Below are positions 1 through 8,070 of a stretch of DNA of 32,653 bases, piece by piece. Source of the stretch: an uncultured Clostridia bacterium (lineage in GTDB: Bacteria > Bacillota > Clostridia > TANB77 > CAG-508). Within the stretch, counting starts at the first letter, position 1. Each line of letters begins with the position of its first letter. The DNA lies in NCBI GenBank assembly GCA_944386745.1, contig CALXCG010000015.1, positions 1 through 32,653 of the forward strand, in the 5' to 3' direction. The translations under genes were made by a program, and so were the position numbers. Under the pieces are notes generated by a model. The model was not told where the DNA came from, made no database searches, and saw only the letters and a program-made list of their open reading frames with translations.

Positions 1-2
1 CA

Positions 3-216
3 ACTGTGATAACTAATTTTGAAGATATTAATACTTCTAAAAATAGTTCTACCGTTACGAAAAGTAACATCGGTACATAAAGATGTATCAGAAAGACTAA
101 AGAAAATAAATCCAAGCCTAGCAAGAGAAGTGCGAGTAATATTAGATGAAAACAAAGCAGAAAGACATATAAGAGGAGGGATGGCAACAAAGTTAAAATA
201 TAGCCATTTAAAATAG
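3..216 (+). CDS. 3' end of an unrecognised gene, with an apparent +1 frame change
   Basis: Only the C-terminal part of this protein is in the window. The last 47 or so residues (from VHKDVSERLKK to the end, KLKYSHLK) read as a charged, helical, clearly coding stretch in the frame that ends at 216. That frame has stops at 7-12 and no good start codon in front of the conserved-looking part. The frame starting at position 3 is open until a TAA at 78-80 and also looks coding. The two are probably one protein joined by a +1 shift somewhere between about 45 and 80. Unlike the other frame breaks in the window, no in-frame CGG marks the junction. It sits directly upstream of yabG and ends in a terminator. 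I do not recognise the family. Confidence 0.45.
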
Positions 217-219
217 AAG

Positions 220-252
220 AATAAACCTTTGATATTAAGGTTTATTTTTTTG
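220..252 (+). terminator. Rho-independent terminator of the first gene
   Basis: Inverted repeat ATAAACCTT / AAGGTTTAT with a 7-base loop, followed by a run of T. It begins a few bases after the stop codon at 216. Confidence 0.85.
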
Positions 253-281
253 CATAAAGATAATTTATTTAAAATTCCTTT

Positions 282-310
282 CACAGACTGACAAAAATTG
301 ACATAGAATA
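282..310 (+). promoter_or_regulatory. Possible sigma-K type promoter of yabG
   Basis: CACA at 282-285 and CATAGAATA at 302-310 are 16 bases apart. This fits the mother-cell sigma-K pattern (AC, 16-17 bases, CATANNNTA), and yabG is a known sigma-K gene in Bacillus. A vegetative reading (CTGACA, 15 bases, TATAAT) is also possible but has poor spacing. This is inference from motif plus gene identity. Confidence 0.45.
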
Positions 311-348
311 TAATAGCTCAAAAAATATCAAAAAGGAATGGGATAATA

Positions 349-1228
349 ATGGAGAAAATAAAAAAAGGAGATATAGTAGGAAGAAAATCATATGGCAAAG
401 ACATATTATTTTCAGTAAAAAACATAATAGACACGCCTAGAGGAAAGATTGCAATTCTAAGAGGATTAATAGAAAGAATTGAAGCTGATAGCTATATAGA
501 AGATTTAGAGAAGATAGATAAAAAATATATAAAACAAGAAATGACATACTTTGAAGATAGACTTAATAAAAGACTAGAAGCGGTAACAGAGTATAATAAT
601 AGAAAGATATCACAAATAAAAAAATATAACAAAAGAAAAAAATTAAAAGATATAGTAACACCAGTAGATAGGACATTTCAGAAAATATTAACAGGAAAAA
701 TATTGCATTTAGATGGTGATAAAAAATATAGTGAGAAGTCATTTAGATATTATCAAAAATTAGGGCTAAATGTTATAGTTAAAAACATACCAGAATATAG
801 ACAACCACGAGTAATATATTCTTTGCTTAAAGTATATAAGCCAGATATATTAGTAGTTACAGGGCATGATGGAATGATAAAAAAAGGAACAGGATTTTAT
901 GATTTATATAATTATAGAAACTCAAGATATTTTGTTGAAACTGTAAAAGAAGCAAGAAGATATGATAAAGAAGAAGGGAAAAATCTTGTAATATTTGCAC
1001 GGAGCATGCCAAAGCTATTATGAAGCAATCATGTCAGCAGGTGCTAATTTTGCATCATCACCAGCAAGAATATTAATCGATTTTTTAGACCCTTTAATAG
1101 TTGCAGAAACGGTAGCATTTACAGAAAGATATAAATATGTAACGATAGATGATATTGCAGGTGAATTAAGAGATGGCAAAAATGGTGTTAGTGGAGTAGG
1201 CGCAAATGGTAAGATGATAAAGATTTGA
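349..1228 (+). CDS. yabG: Sporulation-specific protease YabG (split by a +1 frame change)
   Basis: YabG is a cysteine-type protease that trims spore coat proteins (SpoIVA, SafA and others) in the mother cell. The first part (349-999, 217 codons) carries the family's N-terminal beta-barrel-like region and the VVTGHDG motif. The second part (1001-1228) carries GACQSYYEAI and GANFASSPARI, both hallmarks of the family. The two parts are in different frames. At 1000-1002 the first frame reads GCA CGG AGC and soon hits a stop; leaving out the C gives GCA GGA GCA TGC, the conserved AGAC. The joined protein is 292 residues, close to the usual length of about 290, with no other damage. The start has AAAGGA about 12 bases upstream. 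The neighbours veg and sipL match the conserved spore gene order. Confidence 0.9.
1000..1002 (+). other. In-frame CGG at the +1 frame break in yabG
   Basis: Incoming codons read GCA CGG AGC. Skipping C1000 gives GCA GGA GCA, which restores the conserved Ala-Gly-Ala-Cys of YabG. Confidence 0.85.
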
Positions 1229-1387
1229 ATAAAAATTATTATAAAATTCACTTTCCTATAAAATAAAAATTAACGAACTTAACATGATTGTAACATAATT
1301 GTAAAATAAGTGTAAAAAATGAAACTCTGACCTTTGAAACACTTGAAAAATGGAGCTTTATCTCGATTTAGTTAAATTCTACATTTT

Positions 1388-1416
1388 TTGACAATATCTG
1401 TTAATAGTGCTAAAAT
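1388..1416 (+). promoter_or_regulatory. Strong vegetative promoter of veg
   Basis: TTGACA at 1388-1393, a 17-base spacer, and TAAAAT at 1411-1416. In Bacillus the veg promoter is among the strongest vegetative promoters, so a near-consensus site here is expected. Confidence 0.8.
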
Positions 1417-1445
1417 TAAGACATCTTATGAGAGAAGGTGATACA

Positions 1446-1772
1446 ATGATTTGTCGTTCAGATATAGCAAATCTAAAAACAGACATCTTAGAGAAAGTGG
1501 GGCAAAAGATAATAGTAAAAGGTTCTTTAGGGAGAAGTAAAGCCTTTGAAAAAGAAGCTACATTAGAAAAAGCATATCCTAATATTTTTGTTGTAAGATA
1601 TGAAGAAAATAATAGAAATGTTACTTATAGTTATACAGATGTATTGACTAGAACAGTAGAGGTGGATGTATTTGATGGAAATTCATATAGCCCATTAATA
1701 CCACCAACATTTAATAATAAAAAGAAGAATCGTGTTGTAGATGCTTCTGGAGCAACACCAGTTCAGGCATAA
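1446..1772 (+). CDS. veg: Veg protein
   Basis: Veg is a small conserved Firmicutes protein with an SH3-like fold. In Bacillus it stimulates biofilm formation by acting on SinR, and its gene is next to yabG, as here. Key family features are visible: an N-terminal helix (residues 5-15), the region KIIVKGSLGRSK, then YPNIFVVRYE and VTYSYTDVLTRTVEV. The 108 residues exceed the roughly 86 of Bacillus Veg because of a C-terminal tail (from DGNSYSPLIPP on) rich in Asn, Lys and Ala. I start at the ATG at 1446, which follows GAGAAGGTGAT. An upstream in-frame start at 1407 would lie inside the -10 region and is unlikely. Confidence 0.9.
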   Translation: MICRSDIANLKTDILEKVGQKIIVKGSLGRSKAFEKEATLEKAYPNIFVVRYEENNRNVTYSYTDVLTRTVEVDVFDGNSYSPLIPPTFNNKKKNRVVDASGATPVQA

Positions 1773-1850
1773 TTTGTTAGTAATTAATAAGTTTAAATGA
1801 AATGAGATGGAAAAAATTGAAAGATTTCTATCTTATTTTTTGTTTATTTA

Positions 1851-1880
1851 GTCATAAACAACATTTTTTTGCCATATATT
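1851..1880 (+). promoter_or_regulatory. Possible sigma-E type promoter of sipL-yunB
   Basis: GTCATAAA at 1851-1858, 14 bases, then CATATATT at 1873-1880 resembles the mother-cell sigma-E pattern (ATA-type -35, 14-15 bases, CATANNNT). sipL and yunB belong to the sigma-E regulon in relatives. The call rests on motif plus context. Confidence 0.4.
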
Positions 1881-1975
1881 TGTTATAAAGAAAGCTAAGA
1901 AGGTAAAGGTTGAAAGAGTAATTAAACTTTTTTCCAACCAAATTTGTGCCTTCGGAAAGGAATGTGAATAAAAAG

Positions 1976-3529
1976 ATGGTTGTTGAAACAGTAAATGAAA
2001 ATTTATGTATAAACAAATTAATTACTTCAAAAAAGGAAATAGTAATGGTAGAAGGAGATATGATTGTACCAGATTCTAAACCTGATGTTTTGAATACAAT
2101 TTGTACAAGTGGGGTTGTATGTGTATATAAAAAAGAAATACTAGATGGAAAGATAAGAATTGACGGAAATATAAATACATATATAATGTATATGGCAGAC
2201 AATGAGCAAGATAAAATAAGAGGACTTTCTACGAGCCTAGATTTTTCAGAATCAATACAAGTGCCAGGTATAAATGAAGAAATGGAATGTCAATTGGAAA
2301 CAAAAGTGAAATCTATAGAAAGCAAAGTTATAAACGGAAGAAAAATAGGAATAAAAGCAACTTTAGAAGTAAGTTACAATATTTATTCAAAAGAAGATAT
2401 TTCAATAGTTAGTGATATTCAAAATTCAGGCGATATGCAAATGTTAAGAGATGATGCAAACGTAAATTCTTTGGTAGGTAATGGTTCAACAAAAATTTAT
2501 GCAAAAGATACAATTTCAGTAAATAATGTAGATAATATAGCTGAAATTTTAAAAGTAGATATAAATATCTGTGATAAAGATGTTAAAGTTAGCTATAATA
2601 AAATACTAACAAAGGCAGAAGCACAGGTCAAAATTTTGTATCTAACAGAAGATAATCGTATTAATTCAGTAAGTACAAAAATTCCAATCGTTGGATTTAT
2701 AGACATTCAAAATGTAAATGAAAATAATATTTGTGATATGAATTATGAAATTAAAAATATGCTTTTAAAATTGAATGCAATTGAAGAACATAGTATGTAT
2801 GTAGAAATAGAAGTAGAAATATCAGCATCTGTCTATGAAGAAAGACAAATTACATTTATACAAGATTTATATAGTCCATCTGAAAATTTAGAATATAACA
2901 AAAAACAAATAACAACTATGGTAGCAAAAAGAAATACTTCTGGAATGATTCAAATTAGAGAAAAAGTTGAAGTTGAAGGATTGAATAATGGAAACATATT
3001 AGATGTAGAAGTAGTACCAATAATTGAGAATGAGAGTAAATTTAGTAATAAAATAATGTATGAAGGTGCAATGGAATTAAGATTTTTAATATCAGGAAAT
3101 GAAATGCAAGCAGATACAAGAATAGTAAAAATTCCTTTTGATTACACAATAGAAGGCGTAGAGGATGGAGAAAATGTAAATACTAAAACTGATATAGAAG
3201 TAATAAATCAGGACTTTATAATTCAAGAAGGAAATCTTGTTACAAGCAATATTGATGCAAAAATGGATTTACAAACTTATAAAACTGCAAATATGAATGT
3301 AATGAATGAAATACAAACTAATGGTGAAAGAGAAGAAGAAGATTATAGTATTTTAATGTATATAGTGAAAAAAGATGATACATTGTGGAATATAGCAAAA
3401 GAGTTTGGAAGTACAGTTGATGATATTGTAAGAGCAAATGGAATAGAAGATGAAAATTTAATACAGCCTGGGCAGAAATTATTTATTCCTAAATATGTTA
3501 AAACAGGTTCAGTAAGTAGTTATGTATAA
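1976..3529 (+). CDS. sipL: Spore morphogenesis protein SipL (SPOCS/DUF3794 repeats plus LysM)
   Basis: SipL is the clostridial functional counterpart of SpoVID. It binds the coat base-layer ATPase SpoIVA at the forespore surface and allows coat encasement. The protein shows DUF3794/SPOCS domains: the first has the VEGDMIVPDSKPDVLNT signature near residues 25-42, and further copies are around 170-260 and 310-400. A C-terminal LysM domain (about 465-510) contains YIVKKDDTLWNIAKEFG and QPGQKLFIP; in Clostridioides difficile this LysM domain contacts SpoIVA. I chose ATG 1976 because MVVETVNENL is the usual family start; GTG 1964 or GTG 1946 are in frame but less convincing. The length of 517 residues is typical. 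The gene overlaps yunB by 8 bases, so the two are co-translated. Confidence 0.9.
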   Translation: MVVETVNENLCINKLITSKKEIVMVEGDMIVPDSKPDVLNTICTSGVVCVYKKEILDGKIRIDGNINTYIMYMADNEQDKIRGLSTSLDFSESIQVPGINEEMECQLETKVKSIESKVINGRKIGIKATLEVSYNIYSKEDISIVSDIQNSGDMQMLRDDANVNSLVGNGSTKIYAKDTISVNNVDNIAEILKVDINICDKDVKVSYNKILTKAEAQVKILYLTEDNRINSVSTKIPIVGFIDIQNVNENNICDMNYEIKNMLLKLNAIEEHSMYVEIEVEISASVYEERQITFIQDLYSPSENLEYNKKQITTMVAKRNTSGMIQIREKVEVEGLNNGNILDVEVVPIIENESKFSNKIMYEGAMELRFLISGNEMQADTRIVKIPFDYTIEGVEDGENVNTKTDIEVINQDFIIQEGNLVTSNIDAKMDLQTYKTANMNVMNEIQTNGEREEEDYSILMYIVKKDDTLWNIAKEFGSTVDDIVRANGIEDENLIQPGQKLFIPKYVKTGSVSSYV

Positions 3530-4238
3530 AATTTATTCAAGACCAAGAATAAGAATTCCTAAAATCTTTTTTCGAGCAAGAAGTAGTTTCAAAAATAAAA
3601 AGACAAAAAAGTTAATAAAGATTTTAACGATATTTACAATAGCCTTTTTGACGGTAAAAATTATTTTAGATTCAGTCTTACCGATATTTGATACATTGTG
3701 TGAAAATGAGGCAAAATCAATAGCGACAATAGTATCAAATGAACAGGCAACAAATGTTATGAAAGAACATAGTTATGATGAATTATTTACAATTGAAAAA
3801 GATAGTGATGGAAATATAACTATGATTAAATCAAATGTTGTACCAATTAATGAAATAATTTCAGATGTGGCAAATAAAATACAAATTGAATTAGATAACA
3901 AAGGAAGAGATGATATAGAGATAGCACTTGGGAGTTTTACAGGTTTTAAATTATTGGCAGGAAGAGGACCGGGTATTAAAATTAGGATTTCTACAATAGG
4001 AAATGTTGAAACTGATTTGAGAAGTGAATTTACAGCACAAGGGATTAATCAAACTTTGCATAGAGTGTATTTAGAGGTTAAATGTAATGTTTCAATTTTG
4101 ACTCCTTTTGATAATATTGAAAGACAAATTACTAATCAGGTGCTTTTGATTGAGAATGTTATTGTTGGAAATATTCCTAGTACTTATTATAATTTGGAAG
4201 GATTAAATAGTAGCGAGGCTTTGGAATTAGTTGAATAG
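3522..4238 (+). CDS. yunB: Sporulation protein YunB
   Basis: YunB is a mother-cell sporulation protein of the sigma-E regulon with unknown biochemical role. The N-terminus is strongly basic (residues 1-32), followed by one membrane segment (about 33-55, LTIFTIAFLTVKIILD). The long extracytoplasmic part includes AGRGPGIKIRI and FTAQGINQTLHRVYLEV, which are characteristic of the family. The length of 238 residues matches relatives. The start ATG lies inside the end of sipL, giving an overlap of 8 bases. A hairpin terminator follows. Pairing sipL with yunB puts both under one promoter. Confidence 0.88.
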   Translation: MYKIYSRPRIRIPKIFFRARSSFKNKKTKKLIKILTIFTIAFLTVKIILDSVLPIFDTLCENEAKSIATIVSNEQATNVMKEHSYDELFTIEKDSDGNITMIKSNVVPINEIISDVANKIQIELDNKGRDDIEIALGSFTGFKLLAGRGPGIKIRISTIGNVETDLRSEFTAQGINQTLHRVYLEVKCNVSILTPFDNIERQITNQVLLIENVIVGNIPSTYYNLEGLNSSEALELVE

Positions 4239-4271
4239 GTTAGAGAATAATTAAAAAGTATATAATAGAAT

Positions 4272-4311
4272 AAAACCTCTTGAAATAGAATATACTATTT
4301 TGGGAGGTTTT
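4272..4311 (+). terminator. Terminator after yunB
   Basis: AAAACCTC ... GAGGTTTT with inner pairing of AAATAG and CTATTT forms a long stem-loop 33 bases after the yunB stop. Confidence 0.7.
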
Positions 4312-4340
4312 AAACAAAATTGGGTAAGGAGAGATGAAAA

Positions 4341-4929
4341 ATGTTAAAGATGATTGAATTACCATATCCTTTAAATGCTCTAGAGCCATATTATTCAAGT
4401 CAAACTTTGGAGTTACATTATAAAATTTTATACAAAGGGTATGTAGATAACACAAATAAGACACAAGAAGAATTAAAAAAGGCAAGAGAACAAAATAGTT
4501 TTTCAAATATAAAATGTTTAGAGAAGAATTTAAGTTTCTTTGGTTCTGGTGCTATATTGCATGAGCTATTTTTTGAAAATATGGGTCCAGCTGTTCCGAC
4601 AGAACCAAATGCAAAATTAATGGAGCAAATAATAAAAGATTTTGGCAGTTATGATGCTTTTAAAAATCAATTTACAGAAGCAAGTAAAGCGGTTGAGGCA
4701 TCTCGGTTGGTGTATTTTAGCATGGATTCCAAAGTGGAATAAGTTAGAGATTTTACAATGCGAAAAACATCAAGATTTGACTTTGTGGGGATGTAAGCCA
4801 CTTCTTGTATTGGATATGTGGGAACATTCTTATTATTTACAGTATCAAACTAAAAGACCAGATTATATTGCAGCTTTTTGGAATATTCTTAATTGGAATG
4901 TGGTGAATAAAAGGTTTGAGAAAATTTAA
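4341..4929 (+). CDS. sodA: Fe/Mn superoxide dismutase (split by a +1 frame change)
   Basis: This enzyme dismutates superoxide in the cytoplasm. The N-terminal domain includes LPYPLNALEPYYSSQTLELHY and GYVDNTN, and the second includes GSGAILHELFFENMGP. The C-terminal domain has LAWIPKWNKLEI and LLVLDMWEHSYYLQY. The four metal ligands (His in ELHYK, His in ILHEL, Asp and His in LDMWEH) are all present. The HH pair normally 4-5 residues after the first ligand is replaced by Leu-Tyr, as in a divergent anaerobe subgroup. The frame breaks at 4704-4706: TCT CGG TTG in the incoming frame, TCT GGT TGG TGT if the C is skipped, which restores the conserved SGW. The joined length is 195 residues. The ribosome site is AAGGAGAG. 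It could instead be called sodB; metal choice is not visible. Confidence 0.88.
4704..4706 (+). other. In-frame CGG at the +1 frame break in superoxide dismutase
   Basis: Incoming codons read TCT CGG TTG. Skipping C4704 gives TCT GGT TGG, the conserved Ser-Gly-Trp before LAWIPKW. Confidence 0.85.
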
Positions 4930-4941
4930 TATAAAAACATA

Positions 4942-4970
4942 TTGACATAATTCTTAAATGAATATATAAT
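4942..4970 (+). promoter_or_regulatory. Consensus vegetative promoter for the 77-residue gene
   Basis: TTGACA at 4942-4947, 17 bases, TATAAT at 4965-4970; both hexamers are perfect. Confidence 0.85.
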
Positions 4971-5025
4971 AAAAAATGTAGTTTAGTAATAGTTCTCGTA
5001 ATTAAATTTAATAAGGAGGAACACT

Positions 5026-5259
5026 ATGGATTATGTTTTAGAAATTGAAACAAAAAATCGTCTGTTAAAAATACGGGGAGCGAGAAAAACTAGAATAAAA
5101 AGTACTTTTCTTCAGTGGGCACTCCAAGTAATGGACGGAGATGGAAATTGGCATACTATTTCTAAGTCAACAGCTATAGGTGGATTACAAGTGGGAGAGA
5201 TTTTAATAATGGAGGCAATAGAAAAGAAAGATAAAATTGTAAAAATTAGTTTGCCATAG
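5026..5259 (+). CDS. Small conserved-looking protein of unknown function
   Basis: I do not recognise this 77-residue protein. It has a perfect promoter, AAGGAGGAAC before the ATG and a terminator just after the stop, so it is very likely expressed alone. The sequence suggests a compact beta-rich cytoplasmic domain: alternating hydrophobics at the start (YVLEIETKNRLLKIRG), a central DGDGNWHTISKSTAIGG, and a final strand-like EKKDKIVKISLP. No signal peptide, membrane segment or Cys is present. Codon 17 (5074-5076) is CGG, read here as Arg; skipping its C would lead to a stop within about 10 codons, so in this gene CGG must be read as a normal triplet. Confidence 0.7.
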   Translation: MDYVLEIETKNRLLKIRGARKTRIKSTFLQWALQVMDGDGNWHTISKSTAIGGLQVGEILIMEAIEKKDKIVKISLP

Positions 5260-5267
5260 TAAATTAG

Positions 5268-5299
5268 CCACAGGAAATGAAAATTTCTTGTGGTTTATT
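5268..5299 (+). terminator. Rho-independent terminator
   Basis: CCACAGGAAAT / ATTTCTTGTGG stem (11 pairs, one G-T) with loop GAAA, then TTTATTT. It lies 9 bases after the stop of the 77-residue gene. Confidence 0.9.
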
Positions 5300-5326
5300 T
5301 AATTTTAAGATTTTATATAGAAAGAT

Positions 5327-5347
5327 GAGGTTTCAATTTGAAACCTC
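5327..5347. repeat. Perfect 21-base inverted repeat
   Basis: GAGGTTTCAA and its complement TTGAAACCTC are separated by one base. It lies between a terminator and a decayed gene fragment. It could be an operator or part of a lost element; there is no T-run, so it is not a typical terminator. Confidence 0.45.
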
Positions 5348-5397
5348 AAATCATATAAGAAAAATGATTAAATTTTATATATAATTAAAAAAATTAG

Positions 5398-5547
5398 AAA
5401 ACTATTAACTTTCATGATAGATTTATTGTAATAGATAATAAAGAATTGTATCATTGTGGAGCTTCAATAAAAGACATGGGAAAGAAATGTTTTTGTATCA
5501 ACAAGGTTGAAGATATAAGTGGTATTAAACAAATTATAGATATATGA
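5398..5547 (+). pseudogene. C-terminal remnant of an ORF6N-type DNA-binding protein
   Basis: The frame 5398-5547 has no start codon and is preceded by a stop at 5395. It encodes about 49 residues, including NFHDRFIVIDNKELYHCG and IKDMGKKCFCINKVED. This HDRF-x-YH-x-GAS-x-KD-x-GKK pattern is the tail of a common phage/ORF6N-domain protein family in Firmicutes. Everything upstream of it is gone, so this is a leftover from a deleted gene. It fills most of the 335-base gap between the 77-residue gene and rpsI. The family assignment is from memory of the motif. Confidence 0.6.
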
Positions 5548-5563
5548 ATACATAATGTATAAC

Positions 5564-5594
5564 AAAAAATTGGAACAAATCGTTCCAATTTTTT
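5564..5594. terminator. Bidirectional terminator, ends rplM-rpsI
   Basis: AAAAAATTGGAAC / GTTCCAATTTTTT with a 5-base loop directly follows the rpsI stop on the minus strand, giving a T-run in both directions. Confidence 0.9.
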
Positions 5595-5996
5595 CTATCT
5601 CTTGCTGAATTGAGGAGCTTTTCTAGCTTTTTTAAGACCATATTTCTTTCTTTCTTTCATACGAGGATCTCTTGTTAAGAATCCATTTGATTTAAGAGCT
5701 GGTCTATATTCGCTATTTGCTTCATTTAAAGCTCTAGCAATACCATGACGGATTGCTCCAGCTTGACCTGTAAAACCTCCACCTTTAACACTTGCAATTA
5801 CATCATATTTAGCTGTTGTATTAGTAACTGTTAAAGGTTGTCTAACGATAACTTTTAAAGTTTCTGGTCCGAAGAATTCATCAATATCTTTTTTGTTTAT
5901 AGTAATTTTTCCAGAACCTTCAACTAATCTAACTCTAGCGATAGAGCTTTTTCTTCTACCTGTACCATAAAAAACAATATTATCTTTTTTTGCCAT
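5595..5996 (-). CDS. rpsI: 30S ribosomal protein S9
   Basis: S9 binds the 3' major domain of 16S rRNA in the small-subunit head; its C-terminal tail reaches the P-site tRNA. Diagnostic motifs are [16 protein letters not shown] at the start, [19 protein letters not shown] in the middle, and the basic tail [16 protein letters not shown]. The length of 133 residues is normal. It lies 1 base downstream of rplM, the universal L13-S9 pair, and shares its promoter and terminator. Its ribosome site (GGGAGG) lies in the end of rplM. Confidence 0.97.
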   Translation of the reverse strand: MAKKDNIVFYGTGRRKSSIARVRLVEGSGKITINKKDIDEFFGPETLKVIVRQPLTVTNTTAKYDVIASVKGGGFTGQAGAIRHGIARALNEANSEYRPALKSNGFLTRDPRMKERKKYGLKKARKAPQFSKR

Positions 5997-5997
5997 T

Positions 5998-6435
5998 CTA
6001 TTTTACCTCCCATACTTCTGGTTTTTGAGCTTGATTTTCATGTTCTGCTCCAGCATAAACTCTTAACTTTTTAGCCATTTGTCTACCTAAAGAATTATGA
6101 GGTAACATTCCTTTGATAGCTAAAGTCATTGCTTTTTCTGGATTTTTTTCAAGCATTACTTTGGCTGGAATTTCTTTCATTCCTCCAATGTATCCTGAAT
6201 GATGTCTATAAATTTTTTGATTTAATTTGTTTCCTGTTAAAATAACATCTTTACAATTTAAAATTATAACATGATCACCTGTATCAATATTAGGTGTATA
6301 TGTTGGTTTGTGTTTTCCTCTTAATAATTTTGCAGCTTCTGTTGCAACTCTACCTAATGGTTTATTAGCTGCATCAATTATATACCATTTGCTTTCAACT
6401 TCACCTTTTTTTGCACTATATGTAGTATTATTCAT
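5998..6435 (-). CDS. rplM: 50S ribosomal protein L13
   Basis: L13 is an early assembly protein of the large subunit. Motifs include [52 protein letters not shown] and [16 protein letters not shown]. The 145 residues are the usual length. The start at 6435 follows AGGAGGG with a slightly long 11-12 base gap. It is the first gene of the rplM-rpsI operon, with a consensus promoter about 140 bases upstream; the intervening leader may carry autoregulation. Confidence 0.97.
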   Translation of the reverse strand: MNNTTYSAKKGEVESKWYIIDAANKPLGRVATEAAKLLRGKHKPTYTPNIDTGDHVIILNCKDVILTGNKLNQKIYRHHSGYIGGMKEIPAKVMLEKNPEKAMTLAIKGMLPHNSLGRQMAKKLRVYAGAEHENQAQKPEVWEVK

Positions 6436-6570
6436 GGTAATACGTACCCTCCTATTTCTTATTAAAATTAAATTTCTTAAATATTATATACAAATTATCT
6501 AATGAATTTAGTTTTAAAATAAAACCACCGGGGAGAAGTTTTAATTCAAAATTAATCATTTAATAATTGC
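6436..6570 (-). promoter_or_regulatory. 5' leader of rplM-rpsI (possible L13 leader)
   Basis: From the predicted start of transcription (about 6570) to the rplM ATG the minus-strand transcript has a leader of about 135 bases. It contains an unusually GC-rich patch for this genome (TTCTCCCCGGTGG on the minus strand, around 6522-6534) flanked by AAAAC and GTTTT, which would pair. Firmicutes L13 operons are known to carry a structured L13 leader; I cannot confirm the match by eye. Confidence 0.35.
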
Positions 6571-6576
6571 TAGAAT

Positions 6577-6605
6577 ATTATATTATAAGATGCCTTAAAT
6601 GTCAA
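6577..6605 (-). promoter_or_regulatory. Promoter of rplM-rpsI
   Basis: On the minus strand TTGACA (6605-6600), 17 bases, TATAAT (6582-6577). A second TATAAT overlaps by one base but would give a spacer of only 12. Confidence 0.85.
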
Positions 6606-6632
6606 GGCATTCCAACAAATTTTTCAAAAAAC

Positions 6633-6660
6633 TTGACAAATTTTCAAATTGTGTTATATA
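6633..6660 (+). promoter_or_regulatory. Promoter of the SH3/NlpC-P60 gene
   Basis: TTGACA at 6633-6638, 16 bases, TATATA at 6655-6660. It diverges from the rplM promoter within 30 bases. Confidence 0.7.
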
Positions 6661-6709
6661 CTAGGCATGTTACAATAATGGATGTATATATTATTTAATA
6701 AGGAGTAAT

Positions 6710-8048
6710 ATGAAAATGAAAGTAAAAAAAGACATAAAAAACATACTAATTGTGGCAGCAATGGTATTAGCTAGTTTGTTTTTTATAAATATGAGTTTAG
6801 CAGCAAATACAGCAAAAGTAACAGTAGATTTAGCTAATCTTAGAGAAACACCAGATGAAAATAGCACAATATTAGAACAACTTACATTAAATGAAGAAGT
6901 TGAAATAGTAGAGCAAGATGGAGATTGGTACAAAGTAATAGCAAGAAAAATAACAGGATATATAAGAAAAGATTTAATAGCTGTTACAGAACAAGTAAAC
7001 AATCAAGAGACTAATACTCGGAGATGAAAATAATATAACATCAACAGAAGAAGAACAAAATGTGGAGAATGCAGGGCAGAATTCACAAGAAAGTGAACAA
7101 ACAGAAGATAAAATAGAATTAGGGAAGAATATAATTGAAGAAGATACAAAATTGAAAATTGTTCCTGTAATTAATGCAACAGAAACAATTGAAGTAAAGA
7201 AAGATGAAGAAGTTAATGTAACTGAAATCATAAATGGTTGGGTTTGTGTAGAAACTCAAAATACAAAAGGTTGGATAAGAAAAGAAAAAATTCTAACAAA
7301 GGCTGAACAAGAAAAAATAGCACAAGAGAGGCAAGCTGCACAAGAAGCAGCTGAGAAACAAGCAGCTCAAGAACAAGCAAAAAGTAGTCAAAGAACGATG
7401 TATGTTAATGCATCAACAGTTAATGTTAGAAAAGAACCAAATACATCATCTGAAATTGTAACAAATGCAACGATGAATACAGAAGTTGTAGTACAGTCAG
7501 AAGAAGGTGGATGGAGCAAAGTAACTGTAAATGGAAAAGAAGGGTATATTGCGACAAACCTATTATCTTCAACAAGACAAACAACTTCAAGGTCATCAAC
7601 AACTAGAAAGTCAACTACAAGTACACAGTCAAGTACACAAACACAAGATACAACAGCAAGTACAACAACATCATCAGCTTCTGGATCAGGAGCAGCAGTA
7701 GTTGCAAAAGCTAAATCATATATAGGTTATAAATATGTTTATGGTGGATCTTCACCAAGTACAGGATTTGACTGTTCAGGTTTTACTTCATATATATATA
7801 AACAATTTGGAGTAAGTTTAAATAGAACAGCGGCTGGGCAATATAGTAATGGTACAGCAGTATCAAGAGCAAATTTACAACCTGGAGATTTGGTAATGTT
7901 TGGAAAATCTGGAATTAATCATGTTGGAATTTACATTGGTGGAGGAATGATAGTACATGCAGAGAATTCATCAACAGGTGTTACAACAGATACAATTAAT
8001 TCAGGATATTACAACAATAATTATGTAGGGGCAAGAAGAATTTTTTAA
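6710..8048 (+). CDS. Secreted SH3b / NlpC-P60 cell-wall hydrolase (split by a +1 frame change)
   Basis: The protein is a predicted cell-wall endopeptidase cutting gamma-D-Glu to diamino acid bonds in peptidoglycan stems. Residues 1-32 form a signal peptide ending near SLAANTA. Bacterial SH3 domains follow at about 33-98 (VDLANLRETP, GDWYKVIARKITGYIRKD), 125-195 (NGWVCVETQNTKGWIRKE) and 225-295 (STVNVRKEPN, GGWSKVTVNGKEGYIATN). Between them lie an Ala/Gln/Glu linker and, after the third, a Ser/Thr-rich linker. The NlpC/P60 domain (about 320-445) has catalytic Cys in GFDCSGFTSYIY, His in GINHVGIYIG and a further His in MIVHAEN. At 7019-7021 the first frame reads ACT CGG AGA TGA; skipping the C gives ACT GGA GAT GAA and continues open. 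The joined length is 445 residues. Confidence 0.88.
7019..7021 (+). other. In-frame CGG at the +1 frame break in the NlpC/P60 gene
   Basis: Incoming codons read ACT CGG AGA TGA (stop). Skipping C7019 gives ACT GGA GAT GAA AAT. The break lies in a linker between SH3 domains, so the residue itself is not conserved. Confidence 0.8.
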
Positions 8049-8070
8049 AAGCAATTAAAGGAGGAAAATT

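Noticed and set aside
1018..1251. Open frame on the minus strand across the 3' part of yabG
   Set aside because: It is antisense to the well-conserved YabG motifs GACQS and ANFASSP and has no ribosome site.
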